This document shows positions 45,401 through 52,941 of a stretch of DNA of 64,000 nucleotides, piece by piece (positions within the stretch are counted from its first letter, which is position 1; each line of letters starts with the position of its first letter). This stretch comes from Lachnospiraceae bacterium JLR.KK002 (GTDB taxonomy: Bacteria; Bacillota; Clostridia; Lachnospirales; Lachnospiraceae), in contig JAYMNP010000001.1 of assembly GCA_036941025.1 (NCBI GenBank), positions 1,178,001 to 1,242,000 on the forward strand, in the 5' to 3' direction. The notes below the pieces were generated by a model. The model saw only the letters and a list, made by a program, of their open reading frames with translations. It did no database searches and had not been told where the DNA came from. The translations under genes and the position numbers were made by a program.

Positions 45401-45631
45401 AATCTGTTCCATTCGTTCTGCATTCAAAGGTTCAATATAAGTAACGTCGGCAGTTTCCGGGTCTGTCATAATGGTGGCAGGATTGGAATTTACCAATACG
45501 ATTTCATAACCCAGACTTCTCAGTGCCTTACACGCCTGTGTACCGGAATAGTCAAATTCACACGCCTGTCCAATAACAATGGGACCGGAACCGATAATCA
45601 GCACTTTATGGATATCTTTTCTCTGAGACAT
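42407..45631 (-). CDS. carB: Carbamoyl-phosphate synthase large subunit
   Basis: 1074 residues, full length. Two homologous ATP-grasp halves (GSGPIVIGQACEFDYSGTQA and GGGPNRIGQGIEFDYCCVH), with KFARWAFEKFKG in the first, and a C-terminal allosteric MGS-like domain (GTVLISVSNRDKPEVVEIA). Supplies carbamoyl phosphate for pyrimidines and arginine. carA is not adjacent on either side, so this is a stand-alone carB with its own promoter. Confidence 0.97.
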   Translation of the reverse strand: MSQRKDIHKVLIIGSGPIVIGQACEFDYSGTQACKALRSLGYEIVLVNSNPATIMTDPETADVTYIEPLNAERMEQIIAKERPDALLPNLGGQSGLNLCSELAKTGVLDKYNVQVIGVQVDAIERGEDRIEFKKTMDSLGIEMARSEVAYSVEEAMEIADKLGYPVVLRPAYTMGGAGGGLVYNVEELKTVCARGLQASLVGQVLVEESILGWEELELEVVRDADNNMITVCFIENIDPLGVHTGDSFCSAPMLTISEEVQKRLQEKSYKIVESIQVIGGTNVQWAHDPKTDRDIVIEINPRTSRSSALASKATGFPIALVSAMLATGLTLADIPCGKYGTLDKYVPDGDYVVIKFARWAFEKFKGVEDKLGTQMRAVGEVMSIGKTFKEAFQKAIRSLETGRYGLGHAKDFDKKSKEDLLKLLITPSSERYFIIYEALRKGAAPEEIHEITRVKHYFLEQMKELVEEEEALAIEKGHLPSDTALIKAKKHGFSDKYLSQILEIPEADIREKRISLGMEEAWEGVHVSGTKDSAYYYSTYNAEDKNPVSEGKPKIMILGGGPNRIGQGIEFDYCCVHASLALKKLGFETIIVNCNPETVSTDYDTSDKLYFEPLTLEDVLSIYKKEKPAGVIAQFGGQTPLNLAADLEKNGVKILGTAPSVIDLAEDRDLFRAMMDKLEIPMPESGMAVNVEEALHIAEEIGYPVMVRPSYVLGGRGMEVVYDADSMEGYMNAAVGVTPDRPILIDRFLGHATECEADAISDGRHAFVPAVMEHIELAGVHSGDSACIIPSRHISEENVATIKEYTRKIAEEMHVQGLMNMQYAIENGKVFVLEANPRASRTVPLVSKVCNIRMVPLAIDIVTAELTGNPSPVPELKEQNISYYGVKESVFPFNMFQEVDPVLGPEMRSTGEVLGLSESYGEAFFKAQEAAQMKLPLEGTVLISVSNRDKPEVVEIARKFAEAGFHIIASKNTCKLIREAGIEADMVHKLQEGRPNMLDLITNGKIDLIVNTPIGQDRKADDSYLRKAAIKKKIPYMTTMAAAKATVSGILSLKKHGSSEVRSLQQLHGNLKES

Positions 45632-45687
45632 TCTTGTTCCTCCTGTCTGTAACGACTACTTTTGTTGACGGTATTTCTCAGTAAACT

Positions 45688-45716
45688 ATTATACAGGAAA
45701 ATCTTTCATGTAGCAA
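45688..45716 (-). promoter_or_regulatory. Predicted carB promoter
   Basis: Minus strand TTGCTA (45716-45711), 17-base spacer, TATAAT (45693-45688). The leader to the carB ATG is about 50 bases and holds no PyrR-type element that I can recognise. Confidence 0.6.
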
Positions 45717-45744
45717 CGGGAAAGTTTAATTTTAATGTTGTCTG

Positions 45745-45931
45745 GTAACAGTTCAGTTACTGTTCACACCCTGCGGGTGTTCCGGTAATGGCATCCGGCC
45801 ATTTAAAGTCACCTTCGGTGAGAGGCCGGATTGCCCGGCAGCCACTACTTCTTTGGCAGGACACTGTGCAGCGTGGTGCTGTCTCTCTGTATTCCATAAT
45901 TTCACAGGCCGGTGTTACATCATTTTTCAGT
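45745..45931. other. Structured intergenic region between the chemoreceptor and carB
   Basis: Three successive hairpins: GTAAC-6-GTTAC (45745-45760), ACACCC-TGC-GGGTGT (45766-45780), and a nested stem with outer arms ATCCGGCC/GGCCGGAT (45793-45800 and 45824-45831) and an inner TCACC-TTC-GGTGA (45809-45821). The end shares CGGATTGCCCGGCA with CGGATTGCCTGGCA near 9227 (13 of 14 bases). No gene. It may end the chemoreceptor transcript or be a copy of a dispersed repeat. Confidence 0.6.
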
Positions 45932-48001
45932 TTATATTCTGAACTTTGTCATTTCCTGTTTCATTTCCTGAGAAACCTCTGACAGATTTTCAATACCTGC
46001 GGTTACTTTTGCAATTCCCTTTGCCTGTTTTGCTATGGATTCTGCCACCTGTTCTGTGAGTCCTGCCGTATTGGCGGAAATATTCTGTATTCTCTCAGCA
46101 GCACATACCACCATGCGGTCGCACTGGTGCATGTTTTCCACAAGCTCCTCCATGCTGCTGACGGATTCTTTTGTCCGCTCTGCCAGCATACGGAAATCGG
46201 AAAATGTTCCCTGTACCTGTTTAGCCGCCTGCGCCTGTCCATCCACGCCTGCACGGATGGATTCGATATCTGCAACCACATCGGAGATTTCTCCGCACAG
46301 TTCTGCAATGATTTTTTCTATGTCATCTGTTGCTGCCGATGAATCTGAAGCAAGTTTTCCTATGGATTCTGCCACTACGGAAAAGCCTCTGCCATGTTCT
46401 CCTGCACGTGCAGCCTCTACGGACGCATTCAGGGCAAGCAGCTCTGTCTGGGAAGCTATGTTGTTGATGGTATTTAAAATTCCTGAAATCTTCCGGGACT
46501 GTTCTTCCAGTGCCATAATCCTGTCATATGCTTCGGCCATTCCCCTGGAAGCCTCTTCATTCTGTTGCTGAAGCCTTGTCACACCCTGTATTCCCTTCTC
46601 GCTGGAAACAATGGTATCCTGTGCATTTTCAAGAAGGAATCTGCTCTTTTCCTGCAATTGCCCGAATTTTGCCCCCAGGATTCTTTCCTGTGTGAGGACT
46701 TCTCTCACATCTGCATCCTGTTCCTCCGAGCCATTCAGTATTTCCCGGACTGCCTGACCGGTGTGGTCCATTTCCTTTTCAATTTGTTTTAAATGTCCTG
46801 CGCTTTCCACAACTTCTCCGGCAATCACCGCATTCTTTTTCAGAATTACCGATATTTTTCCTGTCATTTTATTAAAATTTTTGGAAAGCACACCGATTTC
46901 ATTCTCAATACTTTCTTCTGCCTGTACGGTAAAATCCCCGTCAGAGGCATTTTGAATTAATTCTGTAATGGATACAATCGGTCTGGTCAGCCTGCGTGCC
47001 AGCAATGCAGTTACTAAAATTGCTGCTGCAATCATAAAAAGGGCCACTGCTGCTGCAACAGCAATCATGCGATGCACCGGGGCCATTGCTGATTTTTCTC
47101 TGTGGAGGGTTATTACGGACCAGGTATCGGATTCCCCTTTGAGCGGAATAGACGCATAGCTTACAATGTAATGTTCTCCTTCGTTTGTAATCCTGCCGCT
47201 TCCTGTATTTCCAGACATAACTTCTGCAATAATTTCCTGGTAATCCCTGGAAACCGTTATCGTCTGCTCCTCTGTCACAATATTGCCTTCCCCGTCAACC
47301 TCCGGCTGCCCCGCCTTATCCTTGCAGGAGACGGTTTTGGTCATCTGTTTGTAATTGTAGAGTTCTTCTATCTGGGTGCTGTCCGGGTGGGCCACCACAA
47401 CGCCTTCTCCATCAATGACAAAGGAATATTCTCCATGCTCCGTATCGGAGAATTCTTCTATCAGGCTCTGCAGATAATTCAGTTTTAAATCCACCGCAAA
47501 AATTCCGATAAAGGTATTCTCCTGATACATGGGAAAAAATATGGAGGCGCATGGCATTCCGGTATTTACGGAATAATAGGACTTTGAGATAAAAGGTTTC
47601 TGTTCCTCCACAGTCTGCTGAAACCACCATCTGCCGGAACGGTCTGCCAGTTCGCCGGAGGAACGTCCCGTCTGCATACCGTCCGTTCCCTGTATGTAAA
47701 GCAGTTCCAGATAAGGATTGCGCCTGACACATTCCTCAAGAATCGTTGTCTGCATATTGGTTTCCATGGTGAGAATACTGGGATTTACAGATAATTCTTC
47801 TGTAATACCGTAGGCACCGTCCAGAAACGTGGCAATCTCACCGGCTACCAGCTGCGACTTGTCCTGGCTCCTTCCATAGATTTGATTTTTATAGGATTTT
47901 ACAAAAATAGTTCCAATAATTCCTGTTAAGCAGATTGCCAGTACACATACAATCAGTATCATAGGCAAAAGAAGCTGCTTGAAAATACCTGTCTTTTTCA
48001 T
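45932..48001 (-). CDS. Methyl-accepting chemotaxis protein, dCache type
   Basis: 689 residues from ATG 48001 (a longer frame to 48037 has no site closer). One N-terminal membrane helix (about 8-32), a large extracellular double-Cache-like domain (about 33-300), a second helix (VAAAVALFMIAAAILVTALL), HAMP (RRLTRPIVSITELI), then a coiled-coil signalling domain with the hairpin tip in ASQTELLALNASVEAARAGE. Senses an external ligand and signals to CheA; no other chemotaxis gene is in the window. Confidence 0.9.
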   Translation of the reverse strand: MKKTGIFKQLLLPMILIVCVLAICLTGIIGTIFVKSYKNQIYGRSQDKSQLVAGEIATFLDGAYGITEELSVNPSILTMETNMQTTILEECVRRNPYLELLYIQGTDGMQTGRSSGELADRSGRWWFQQTVEEQKPFISKSYYSVNTGMPCASIFFPMYQENTFIGIFAVDLKLNYLQSLIEEFSDTEHGEYSFVIDGEGVVVAHPDSTQIEELYNYKQMTKTVSCKDKAGQPEVDGEGNIVTEEQTITVSRDYQEIIAEVMSGNTGSGRITNEGEHYIVSYASIPLKGESDTWSVITLHREKSAMAPVHRMIAVAAAVALFMIAAAILVTALLARRLTRPIVSITELIQNASDGDFTVQAEESIENEIGVLSKNFNKMTGKISVILKKNAVIAGEVVESAGHLKQIEKEMDHTGQAVREILNGSEEQDADVREVLTQERILGAKFGQLQEKSRFLLENAQDTIVSSEKGIQGVTRLQQQNEEASRGMAEAYDRIMALEEQSRKISGILNTINNIASQTELLALNASVEAARAGEHGRGFSVVAESIGKLASDSSAATDDIEKIIAELCGEISDVVADIESIRAGVDGQAQAAKQVQGTFSDFRMLAERTKESVSSMEELVENMHQCDRMVVCAAERIQNISANTAGLTEQVAESIAKQAKGIAKVTAGIENLSEVSQEMKQEMTKFRI

Positions 48002-48037
48002 TGGTATACCCGTGCCTTTCCTGAGTAAATATAGCAT

Positions 48038-48410
48038 TTAGCAAGTAAAACTATGATTACATCATACCCTATTACCGGAAAAATAGCAATGATTCTCCGA
48101 ATCTCTTATGAACAATTATTTTCATAATCTGAATCTTTCCATATATCCTAATGGGGATTGCTGAATGCCCAGGTGGAACGGATATTTCCTGTAATCAGAC
48201 GTAGACTCATTGGCTCTGTTATACAATATCAGCCTGACAGATGGAATTAATTTTCAACAAACTTTTCTGACAGAGTAAGGTGGACTCTTTTTTATCTGCA
48301 CAAACAGCGGTAATATGCATAAAATAAGATAAAACCGCCATAATCTGACAAATACATTCAAATATTTTTAATATTCAGGTTTTTATAAAGAATCAGGAGG
48401 AACAATTAGA
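48038..48410. other. Intergenic region upstream of the interrupted jelly-roll gene
   Basis: No gene seen. It has a weak promoter-like pair CTGACA (48345-48350), 18 bases, TAATAT (48369-48374), pointing into the jelly-roll gene. GCGGT and ACCGC (48307-48311 and 48334-48338) form a small inverted repeat just upstream. Confidence 0.4.
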
Positions 48411-48635
48411 ATGAGTCATAAATCATGCTGTTGTCATTGCTGTCCGAAGAACGAATCCAATCTACAGCCAGCTTATTTTAATGCTGTCATGCAGGGAGGT
48501 TACCAGGAGATTGCTCCGGAGGAAAATGTTAATTTTTTACTGGCTTTTCAATCCGGTGACTTTTCCTTCACCCCAAACACAGCAGAAATTATAGTCCACA
48601 CAGAAGGTATTTACCGAATAGATTATAGTTTACTA
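48411..48635 (+). pseudogene. BclA/TNF-like jelly-roll protein, 5' part, cut by an IS630 array
   Basis: 75 codons from ATG 48411 (AGGAGG ten bases upstream) end exactly at CTA of a CTAG. The N-terminus is Cys-rich (MSHKSCCCHCCPKN); GIYRIDYSLL is like the start of the BclA C-terminal jelly-roll. The 3' part resumes at 52570. Rejoining the two gives an uninterrupted 163-residue protein. Such proteins are often spore-surface or exosporium proteins; here only the fold type is inferred. The short ORF that runs into the IS ends after one more codon and is not a real product. Confidence 0.88.
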
Positions 48636-49906
48636 GTATAGCGAATATTAAATTGTTGATAGTTTAAATAGTTGCTGCTTCATCGGGATTAATTTCATCC
48701 ATTTTATATGTCCAATGATAAACGATTGGATCGGCATTGATCTCATCGAAGTAGCGGTATATCCGCTCCGACAGTTCCTCCTTTGAATTGACGCGGATGC
48801 CTTTTAACATCTGCTTTGTCATTTTGCTGAAAAAGCTTTCAATCATATTCAGCCATGAAGTGTGTGTCGGGGTAAATACAAACAAAAAACGGCCTTCGGG
48901 TAACGTTGCAAGAAACTGTTGGGTTTCCTTTGAAGTATGGGCTGAGTGGTTGTCCAGTATCAGCCGTATTGTGTCACCCTCCGGGTATTTTACATCAAGA
49001 ATCTTTAGAAACTCGATAAAATCAGAACTTTTGTGTGTCTGGCTGACCAATGGAATTGCCTCCCCTGTCAAAAGGTCAATACCTGCAGGCAGTGACAGCG
49101 TCCCAAGCCGCACATACTCATAATCCCGGCGGACATAACCTTTTTCCTCTGTCGGGGTATGGTCGGGATATTTGTTGGCAACAGCCTGGATGCCGGGTTT
49201 TTCATCATATGAAACAGTATGTGTCAAATGCCCGTTTTCCGGTATGATGATATTCCCATCAATGCCAAACTGCATCTCGACCTGCTTATAGACCAGGAGG
49301 ACGTCATGCATCTTATTCTCAAAATCAGGGTCTTTCCGTTCAAGATAATACTTGATCCTGAATGGTTTTATATCCATCTTTTTGAGATATTTTTGGAGCC
49401 ATGGTTTGGTAACTGTCTTTAAGCGTGGATAGCCGGCTTCTTCAGCATATGCCTGTATATGTCTGTGCAACGCAGCCAGTGTCCATAATTCTGCAGCATA
49501 GCCAGGGTCACAGGGTTTTTGGCAGGCTATACTGACAATCCATGCTTTTGCATCGTCAGTAATCTCAACTGGTCTGCCGGAACGCTCGTCATCAAATATG
49601 GCAAGGTTAATTCCATTGTTAAGATAACGGTCAATACAGCGCCGGACGGTATTCACACTAATGCCCAGGCCGTCTGCGATAGCCTTGTCTGTCCTGGCTT
49701 CGGATTTCCATAGCAATATTCGGGCACGGTCAACAACCTGCGCCTGGATAGTTCTGGCTTTTATCAATGATTTTAGGTAATCACGTTCTTCATCTGATAT
49801 TGTAATGCTATAAGATAACGCTGGCATAATCAGCCTCCATAAATTATATTTATTAAGTCTATTATACCAGATACCGAAACTATCAACAACTTAATTTATG
49901 ATATAC
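48636..49906 (-). mobile_element. IS630-family element A (1271 bp)
   Basis: Bounded by TA at 48634-48635 and 49907-49908. Ends are imperfect 30-base inverted repeats: GTATAGCGAATATTAAA against GTATATCATAAATTAAG, then an exact TTGTTGATAGTTT. One transposase gene inside. A second copy in the opposite orientation begins at 63738. The end carries a promoter (TTGTTG, 17 bases, TATAAT) that reads into the transposase. Confidence 0.93.
48664..49827 (-). CDS. IS630-family transposase of element A, intact
   Basis: 387 residues in one frame. N-terminal helix-turn-helix (TDKAIADGLGISVNTVRRCI) and a DDE catalytic domain with Asp in VSYDEKPG, Asp in LILDNHSAHTSK and Glu in HTSWLNMIESFF. Complete, hence probably active. 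Unlike the two neighbouring elements, it needs no frameshift. Confidence 0.95.
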   Translation of the reverse strand: MPALSYSITISDEERDYLKSLIKARTIQAQVVDRARILLWKSEARTDKAIADGLGISVNTVRRCIDRYLNNGINLAIFDDERSGRPVEITDDAKAWIVSIACQKPCDPGYAAELWTLAALHRHIQAYAEEAGYPRLKTVTKPWLQKYLKKMDIKPFRIKYYLERKDPDFENKMHDVLLVYKQVEMQFGIDGNIIIPENGHLTHTVSYDEKPGIQAVANKYPDHTPTEEKGYVRRDYEYVRLGTLSLPAGIDLLTGEAIPLVSQTHKSSDFIEFLKILDVKYPEGDTIRLILDNHSAHTSKETQQFLATLPEGRFLFVFTPTHTSWLNMIESFFSKMTKQMLKGIRVNSKEELSERIYRYFDEINADPIVYHWTYKMDEINPDEAATI

Positions 49907-49950
49907 TAGTACAGCGTTTTTTTGATGCTCATATACTATCAAGGCTGTTT

Positions 49951-50619
49951 TTAACCAGCATATTTCCAGTTAAATGCTTTGGCTGTTAAATTGTATTGTT
50001 TAATAAAATTAAGGATGCTTTGAGCCATTTCCTCTACGGATTTATAGCTGCCTTTTTTCAAAAGCTTCCGATTGATGATACCAAACCAGATTTCTATCTG
50101 GTTCACCCAGGAACTGTGCTTCGGCGTATATACAAAACGAATCCTGTGGCTTTCATCCATAAGGAAAGTTTCCCTGCTTTTCATGCTCTCCAGTATGCCT
50201 TTCTTTCCCTTAATACCAGGATCAACCGTAATGGAACATTTCTGTGCAACCAACTTTACAAGTCCTTCGGATTTATGGGTATTAAGACCATCACAGATAA
50301 TGATATAGTTTTTATCTGCATCCTCTGATATAAGCTGCCCCACAGCATTGCAGAAATCTTCCTCATTTCGTGTGCTGTTCAGATACGGTGACTGGATCCT
50401 GCCATCTGCAACACGCAGGAATGTGATCAGACTTATAGTGCCATGACGGATGTATTCAAACTCATGCAGCGCCGGGCTGCCCGGGCGTACCGGCTTGTCC
50501 GGATATTTGCGCTCCAATGCCTGGATCCCGGTCATTTCATCCGTGGAATATACTTCCGTACCGCATTCAGCAAGTTCCGAAGCCTGAAGATAGATGCCGC
50601 AGATTGTTTCAATTTTTTT
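49951..50619 (-). CDS. Element B transposase, second frame (DDE domain)
   Basis: About 222 residues from the frame junction. DDE residues: Asp in YSTDEMTG, Asp in IIICDGLNTHKSE, Glu in SSWVNQIEIWFG. There is no own ribosome binding site in the right place. It joins the first frame at a run of eight A (minus strand, 50620-50613) if one A is skipped or lost in the RNA, which would give a product of about 410 residues. Fusion is inferred. Confidence 0.85.
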   Translation of the reverse strand, partial: KKIETICGIYLQASELAECGTEVYSTDEMTGIQALERKYPDKPVRPGSPALHEFEYIRHGTISLITFLRVADGRIQSPYLNSTRNEEDFCNAVGQLISEDADKNYIIICDGLNTHKSEGLVKLVAQKCSITVDPGIKGKKGILESMKSRETFLMDESHRIRFVYTPKHSSWVNQIEIWFGIINRKLLKKGSYKSVEEMAQSILNFIKQYNLTAKAFNWKYAG

Positions 50620-51190
50620 TAAAGGATTCCGGGTTATCGTGCCTTTCCGGGGAGTTGAGCCAGTAACGGTTTTTCCATGGTGCGATACCCGCAAATTTAA
50701 GGAACCTCTGTACACTTGCGACAGAAATGGATCCCACGATACCCTGCCTGACAGCTTCTTTCGCAAGGGATGCAAGATTCCAGCAGCTCAGCTCACAGCC
50801 AAAGTCTTTTGGGTTTTTACACGCCAGTTCATTGATGAGCATGATCTGTTCCGGGGTGAATACAGGCTCTTTTCCGGGTCTTTGTTTATCTGAAAGCACA
50901 GACTTTATGACATCAGACAGCTTTTTATCACCATCCGGTCCGTCATACTCCTCCGTCTGGGCAATAAGGTCTATGTTGTTATAAAAACGATTCCGCCATA
51001 TGCTGACAGTCGAATAGGTGGTTCCAAGCGCTTCTGCGATCTGGGTATTGTTTTTCTCCTCCGCGGCCATCAATATAATTTTGGATCGGGTCACAATACA
51101 TGATGGCAGGGAATAGCTGGTGCTGAAATTTTTTAATATTGTTTCTGCCTTATCAGACAAAGTAAAAGAAGCAGCTTGAAAACCACGCAT
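50609..51190 (-). CDS. Element B transposase, first frame (DNA-binding part)
   Basis: 193 residues from ATG 51190 (GGAGG upstream). Helix-turn-helix region includes TQIAEALGTTYSTVSIWRNR. It ends right after the A8 run (PESFKKN, stop). Taken alone it lacks the DDE residues and would bind DNA only, a possible transposition inhibitor. Confidence 0.85.
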   Translation of the reverse strand: MRGFQAASFTLSDKAETILKNFSTSYSLPSCIVTRSKIILMAAEEKNNTQIAEALGTTYSTVSIWRNRFYNNIDLIAQTEEYDGPDGDKKLSDVIKSVLSDKQRPGKEPVFTPEQIMLINELACKNPKDFGCELSCWNLASLAKEAVRQGIVGSISVASVQRFLKFAGIAPWKNRYWLNSPERHDNPESFKKN

Positions 51191-51379
51191 AATATTCCCT
51201 CCAATTTGAACCAATTCCTGTTAAGATATTATTGCATATTTTATAAAAAAATGGAAGAAAAAAGCATATGGTTATCAAAGAAACATTGTACTAGTGTACT
51301 GACCTGTTGATATTTAATCAAATAATTCTGGTAACCACAGCTGTTTTGATATATAATAAAAGAAACGGCGGTGATTCCT

Positions 51380-51889
51380 ATGGCAAGACCTAAAAAGTAT
51401 AATATCCATCTCACAGAAGAAGAATTTAGAAAGTTGAAATCTGTTATCCGTAAGAAGGAAACTTCAAAAACTATCCGCAGCAGATGCCAGGTTATTCTTG
51501 ATCTGGACGAGGCGCATGGAAAAGTTTTAACTCATGAACAAAGCGCAAAGTCCAATGGTGTCTGTATGGCAACCGTCACCAATACTGTGACGAAATACAT
51601 CAATGGCGGCATTGACGCAGTTACTGAATTTAAAAGGAACATAAATTCAGATAATGCAAGGCGCAAGGTTGACGGGCGTACAGAGGCCCGGCTGATTGAA
51701 CTTGCCTGCGGCCCCGTTCCAGAAGGGCACTCCCGGTGGACAATCCGTCTGCTTGAGGAAAAATCCAAAGTGGTTCTGGAAACCCCTGTGGGCAGGGAGG
51801 CAATCCGCAATGCCCTAAAAAAAACAAACTTCGACCTCACAAAAACGACTACTGGTGCATCCCGTCAAAAGAAGACCCGGAATTCATAG
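51380..51889 (+). CDS. Element C transposase, first frame (DNA-binding part)
   Basis: 169 residues from ATG 51380. MARPKKYNIHLTEEEF and EQSAKSNGVCMATVTNTVTK form the DNA-binding part. At 51817-51824 there is a run of eight A reading CTA AAA AAA ACA, a canonical A-AAA-AAA slippery heptamer. After it the frame runs on to a stop as a non-conserved tail (DLTKTTTGASRQKKTRNS). Confidence 0.88.
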   Translation: MARPKKYNIHLTEEEFRKLKSVIRKKETSKTIRSRCQVILDLDEAHGKVLTHEQSAKSNGVCMATVTNTVTKYINGGIDAVTEFKRNINSDNARRKVDGRTEARLIELACGPVPEGHSRWTIRLLEEKSKVVLETPVGREAIRNALKKTNFDLTKTTTGASRQKKTRNS

Positions 51890-52527
51890 CCTGCATGGAG
51901 GATATCCCTGATGTTTACGAACGCCCCTATGATGAAAATCGTCCGGTTGTGTGTATGGACGAAAAACCATATCAGCTTTTGGGAGAGTCCAGGGAGCCTT
52001 TGCCAATGATTCCCGGAAGTGACCGGAAAACCGATTCGGAATATGTCCGCAATGGTACGGTCAGCATCTTTGCCTTCGTGGAACCGCTCGGAGGGATGCA
52101 CCATGTGAGTGTCCGGGAACACCGTACAGCCGTCGACTGGGCAGAGGAAATCAGGTATCTGGTGGACATCATGTACCCTGATGCCGAGAAGATCGTCCTT
52201 GTGATGGATAATCTGAACACACATAAAGCAGCTTCCCTGTACAAACGGTATCCGCCTGAAGAAGCAAGACGCATCATAAAAAAATTGGAGATACATTATA
52301 CGCCAAAGCATGGGAGCTGGCTGGACATTGCAGAAATAGAGCTTAATGTAATGACCAGGCAATGTCTCAGCCGCCGCATCGCTGAAACAGGACTGTTACG
52401 CAAAGAACTGTCCGCATGGGAAACGGAGCGGAATACAGTGGCGGCAAAGGTCAACTGGCAGTTCCGGACTACTGATGCCAGAATAAAGCTCAGTTCCTTA
52501 TACCCTGTATTTACTTCTGCCTCTTGA
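51817..52527 (+). CDS. Element C transposase, second frame (DDE domain)
   Basis: Read in the -1 frame from the A8 run, it gives KNKLRPHKNDYWCIPSKEDP and then EFIACMEDIPDVYERPY, the normal continuation of such transposases. DDE: Asp in VCMDEKPYQL, Asp in LVMDNLNTHKA, Glu in GSWLDIAEIELN. The fused product would be about 380 residues. The ATG at 51895 is unlikely to be an independent start. Confidence 0.88.
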   Translation, partial: KKNKLRPHKNDYWCIPSKEDPEFIACMEDIPDVYERPYDENRPVVCMDEKPYQLLGESREPLPMIPGSDRKTDSEYVRNGTVSIFAFVEPLGGMHHVSVREHRTAVDWAEEIRYLVDIMYPDAEKIVLVMDNLNTHKAASLYKRYPPEEARRIIKKLEIHYTPKHGSWLDIAEIELNVMTRQCLSRRIAETGLLRKELSAWETERNTVAAKVNWQFRTTDARIKLSSLYPVFTSAS

Positions 52528-52569
52528 TGAGGTGGTAGTAATGCTAAATATCAACAGGTCAGTACACTA

Positions 52570-52836
52570 GTCCGCCCCACCGCCGGACTGTTGAATATTG
52601 CTTATGCGGTGGCAGTCAATGGCCTGGAAAATCCCTTATCATTTTTCGGAACTTATTCAGATGAACTTGCAAATACGGTACGCACAGAACTAACTGGCAT
52701 GTTTATTACCTCTATTCCTGCCGGAGCAACTGTGACACTGCGCAATAAGTCCTCTACTATTGATTATCTGGCAGGAACAGGCATTGACAATCAGGCTGAC
52801 AATCATGCCTCCATTTTACTCCAGAGGATTGCCTGA
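52570..52836 (+). pseudogene. BclA/TNF-like jelly-roll protein, 3' part
   Basis: 88 codons and a stop, starting with the G of the original CTAG. VRPTAGLLNIAYAVAVNG continues directly from the 5' part, then SIPAGATVTLRNKSST and a hydrophobic ending LLQRIA, as in BclA C-terminal domains. Apart from the IS array the gene has no other damage. Confidence 0.88.
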
Positions 52837-52941
52837 TATCATTTTACTTATGATATGGCTCTCCATAACATATCTAAGTGCGAAAAAATCTCATAGTATT
52901 ATTCAAAAACAGGCAGAACAATGATATGTCCTGCCTACAAA

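Larger units (their letters stand above)
49909..51291 (-). mobile_element. IS630-family element B (1383 bp)
   Basis: Bounded by TA at 49907-49908 (shared with element A) and 51292-51293 (shared with element C). Inverted ends: GTACAGCGTTTTTTTGATGC against GTACAATGTTTCTTTGATAA. The transposase is in two overlapping frames. Confidence 0.92.
51294..52567 (+). mobile_element. IS630-family element C (1274 bp)
   Basis: Bounded by TA at 51292-51293 and 52568-52569. Perfect 23-base inverted ends beginning GTGTACTGACCTGTTGATAT. Opposite orientation to A and B. Transposase in two frames. Confidence 0.94.

Noticed and set aside
45932..48037. Chemoreceptor start at 48037
   Set aside because: The 12 extra residues precede the membrane helix without a better ribosome binding site; MKKTGIFKQ at 48001 is the usual start pattern.
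51895..52527. Element C second frame as a separate gene starting at 51895
   Set aside because: Family-conserved sequence continues upstream of 51895 in the same frame to the A8 run, so it is the frameshifted half of the transposase.
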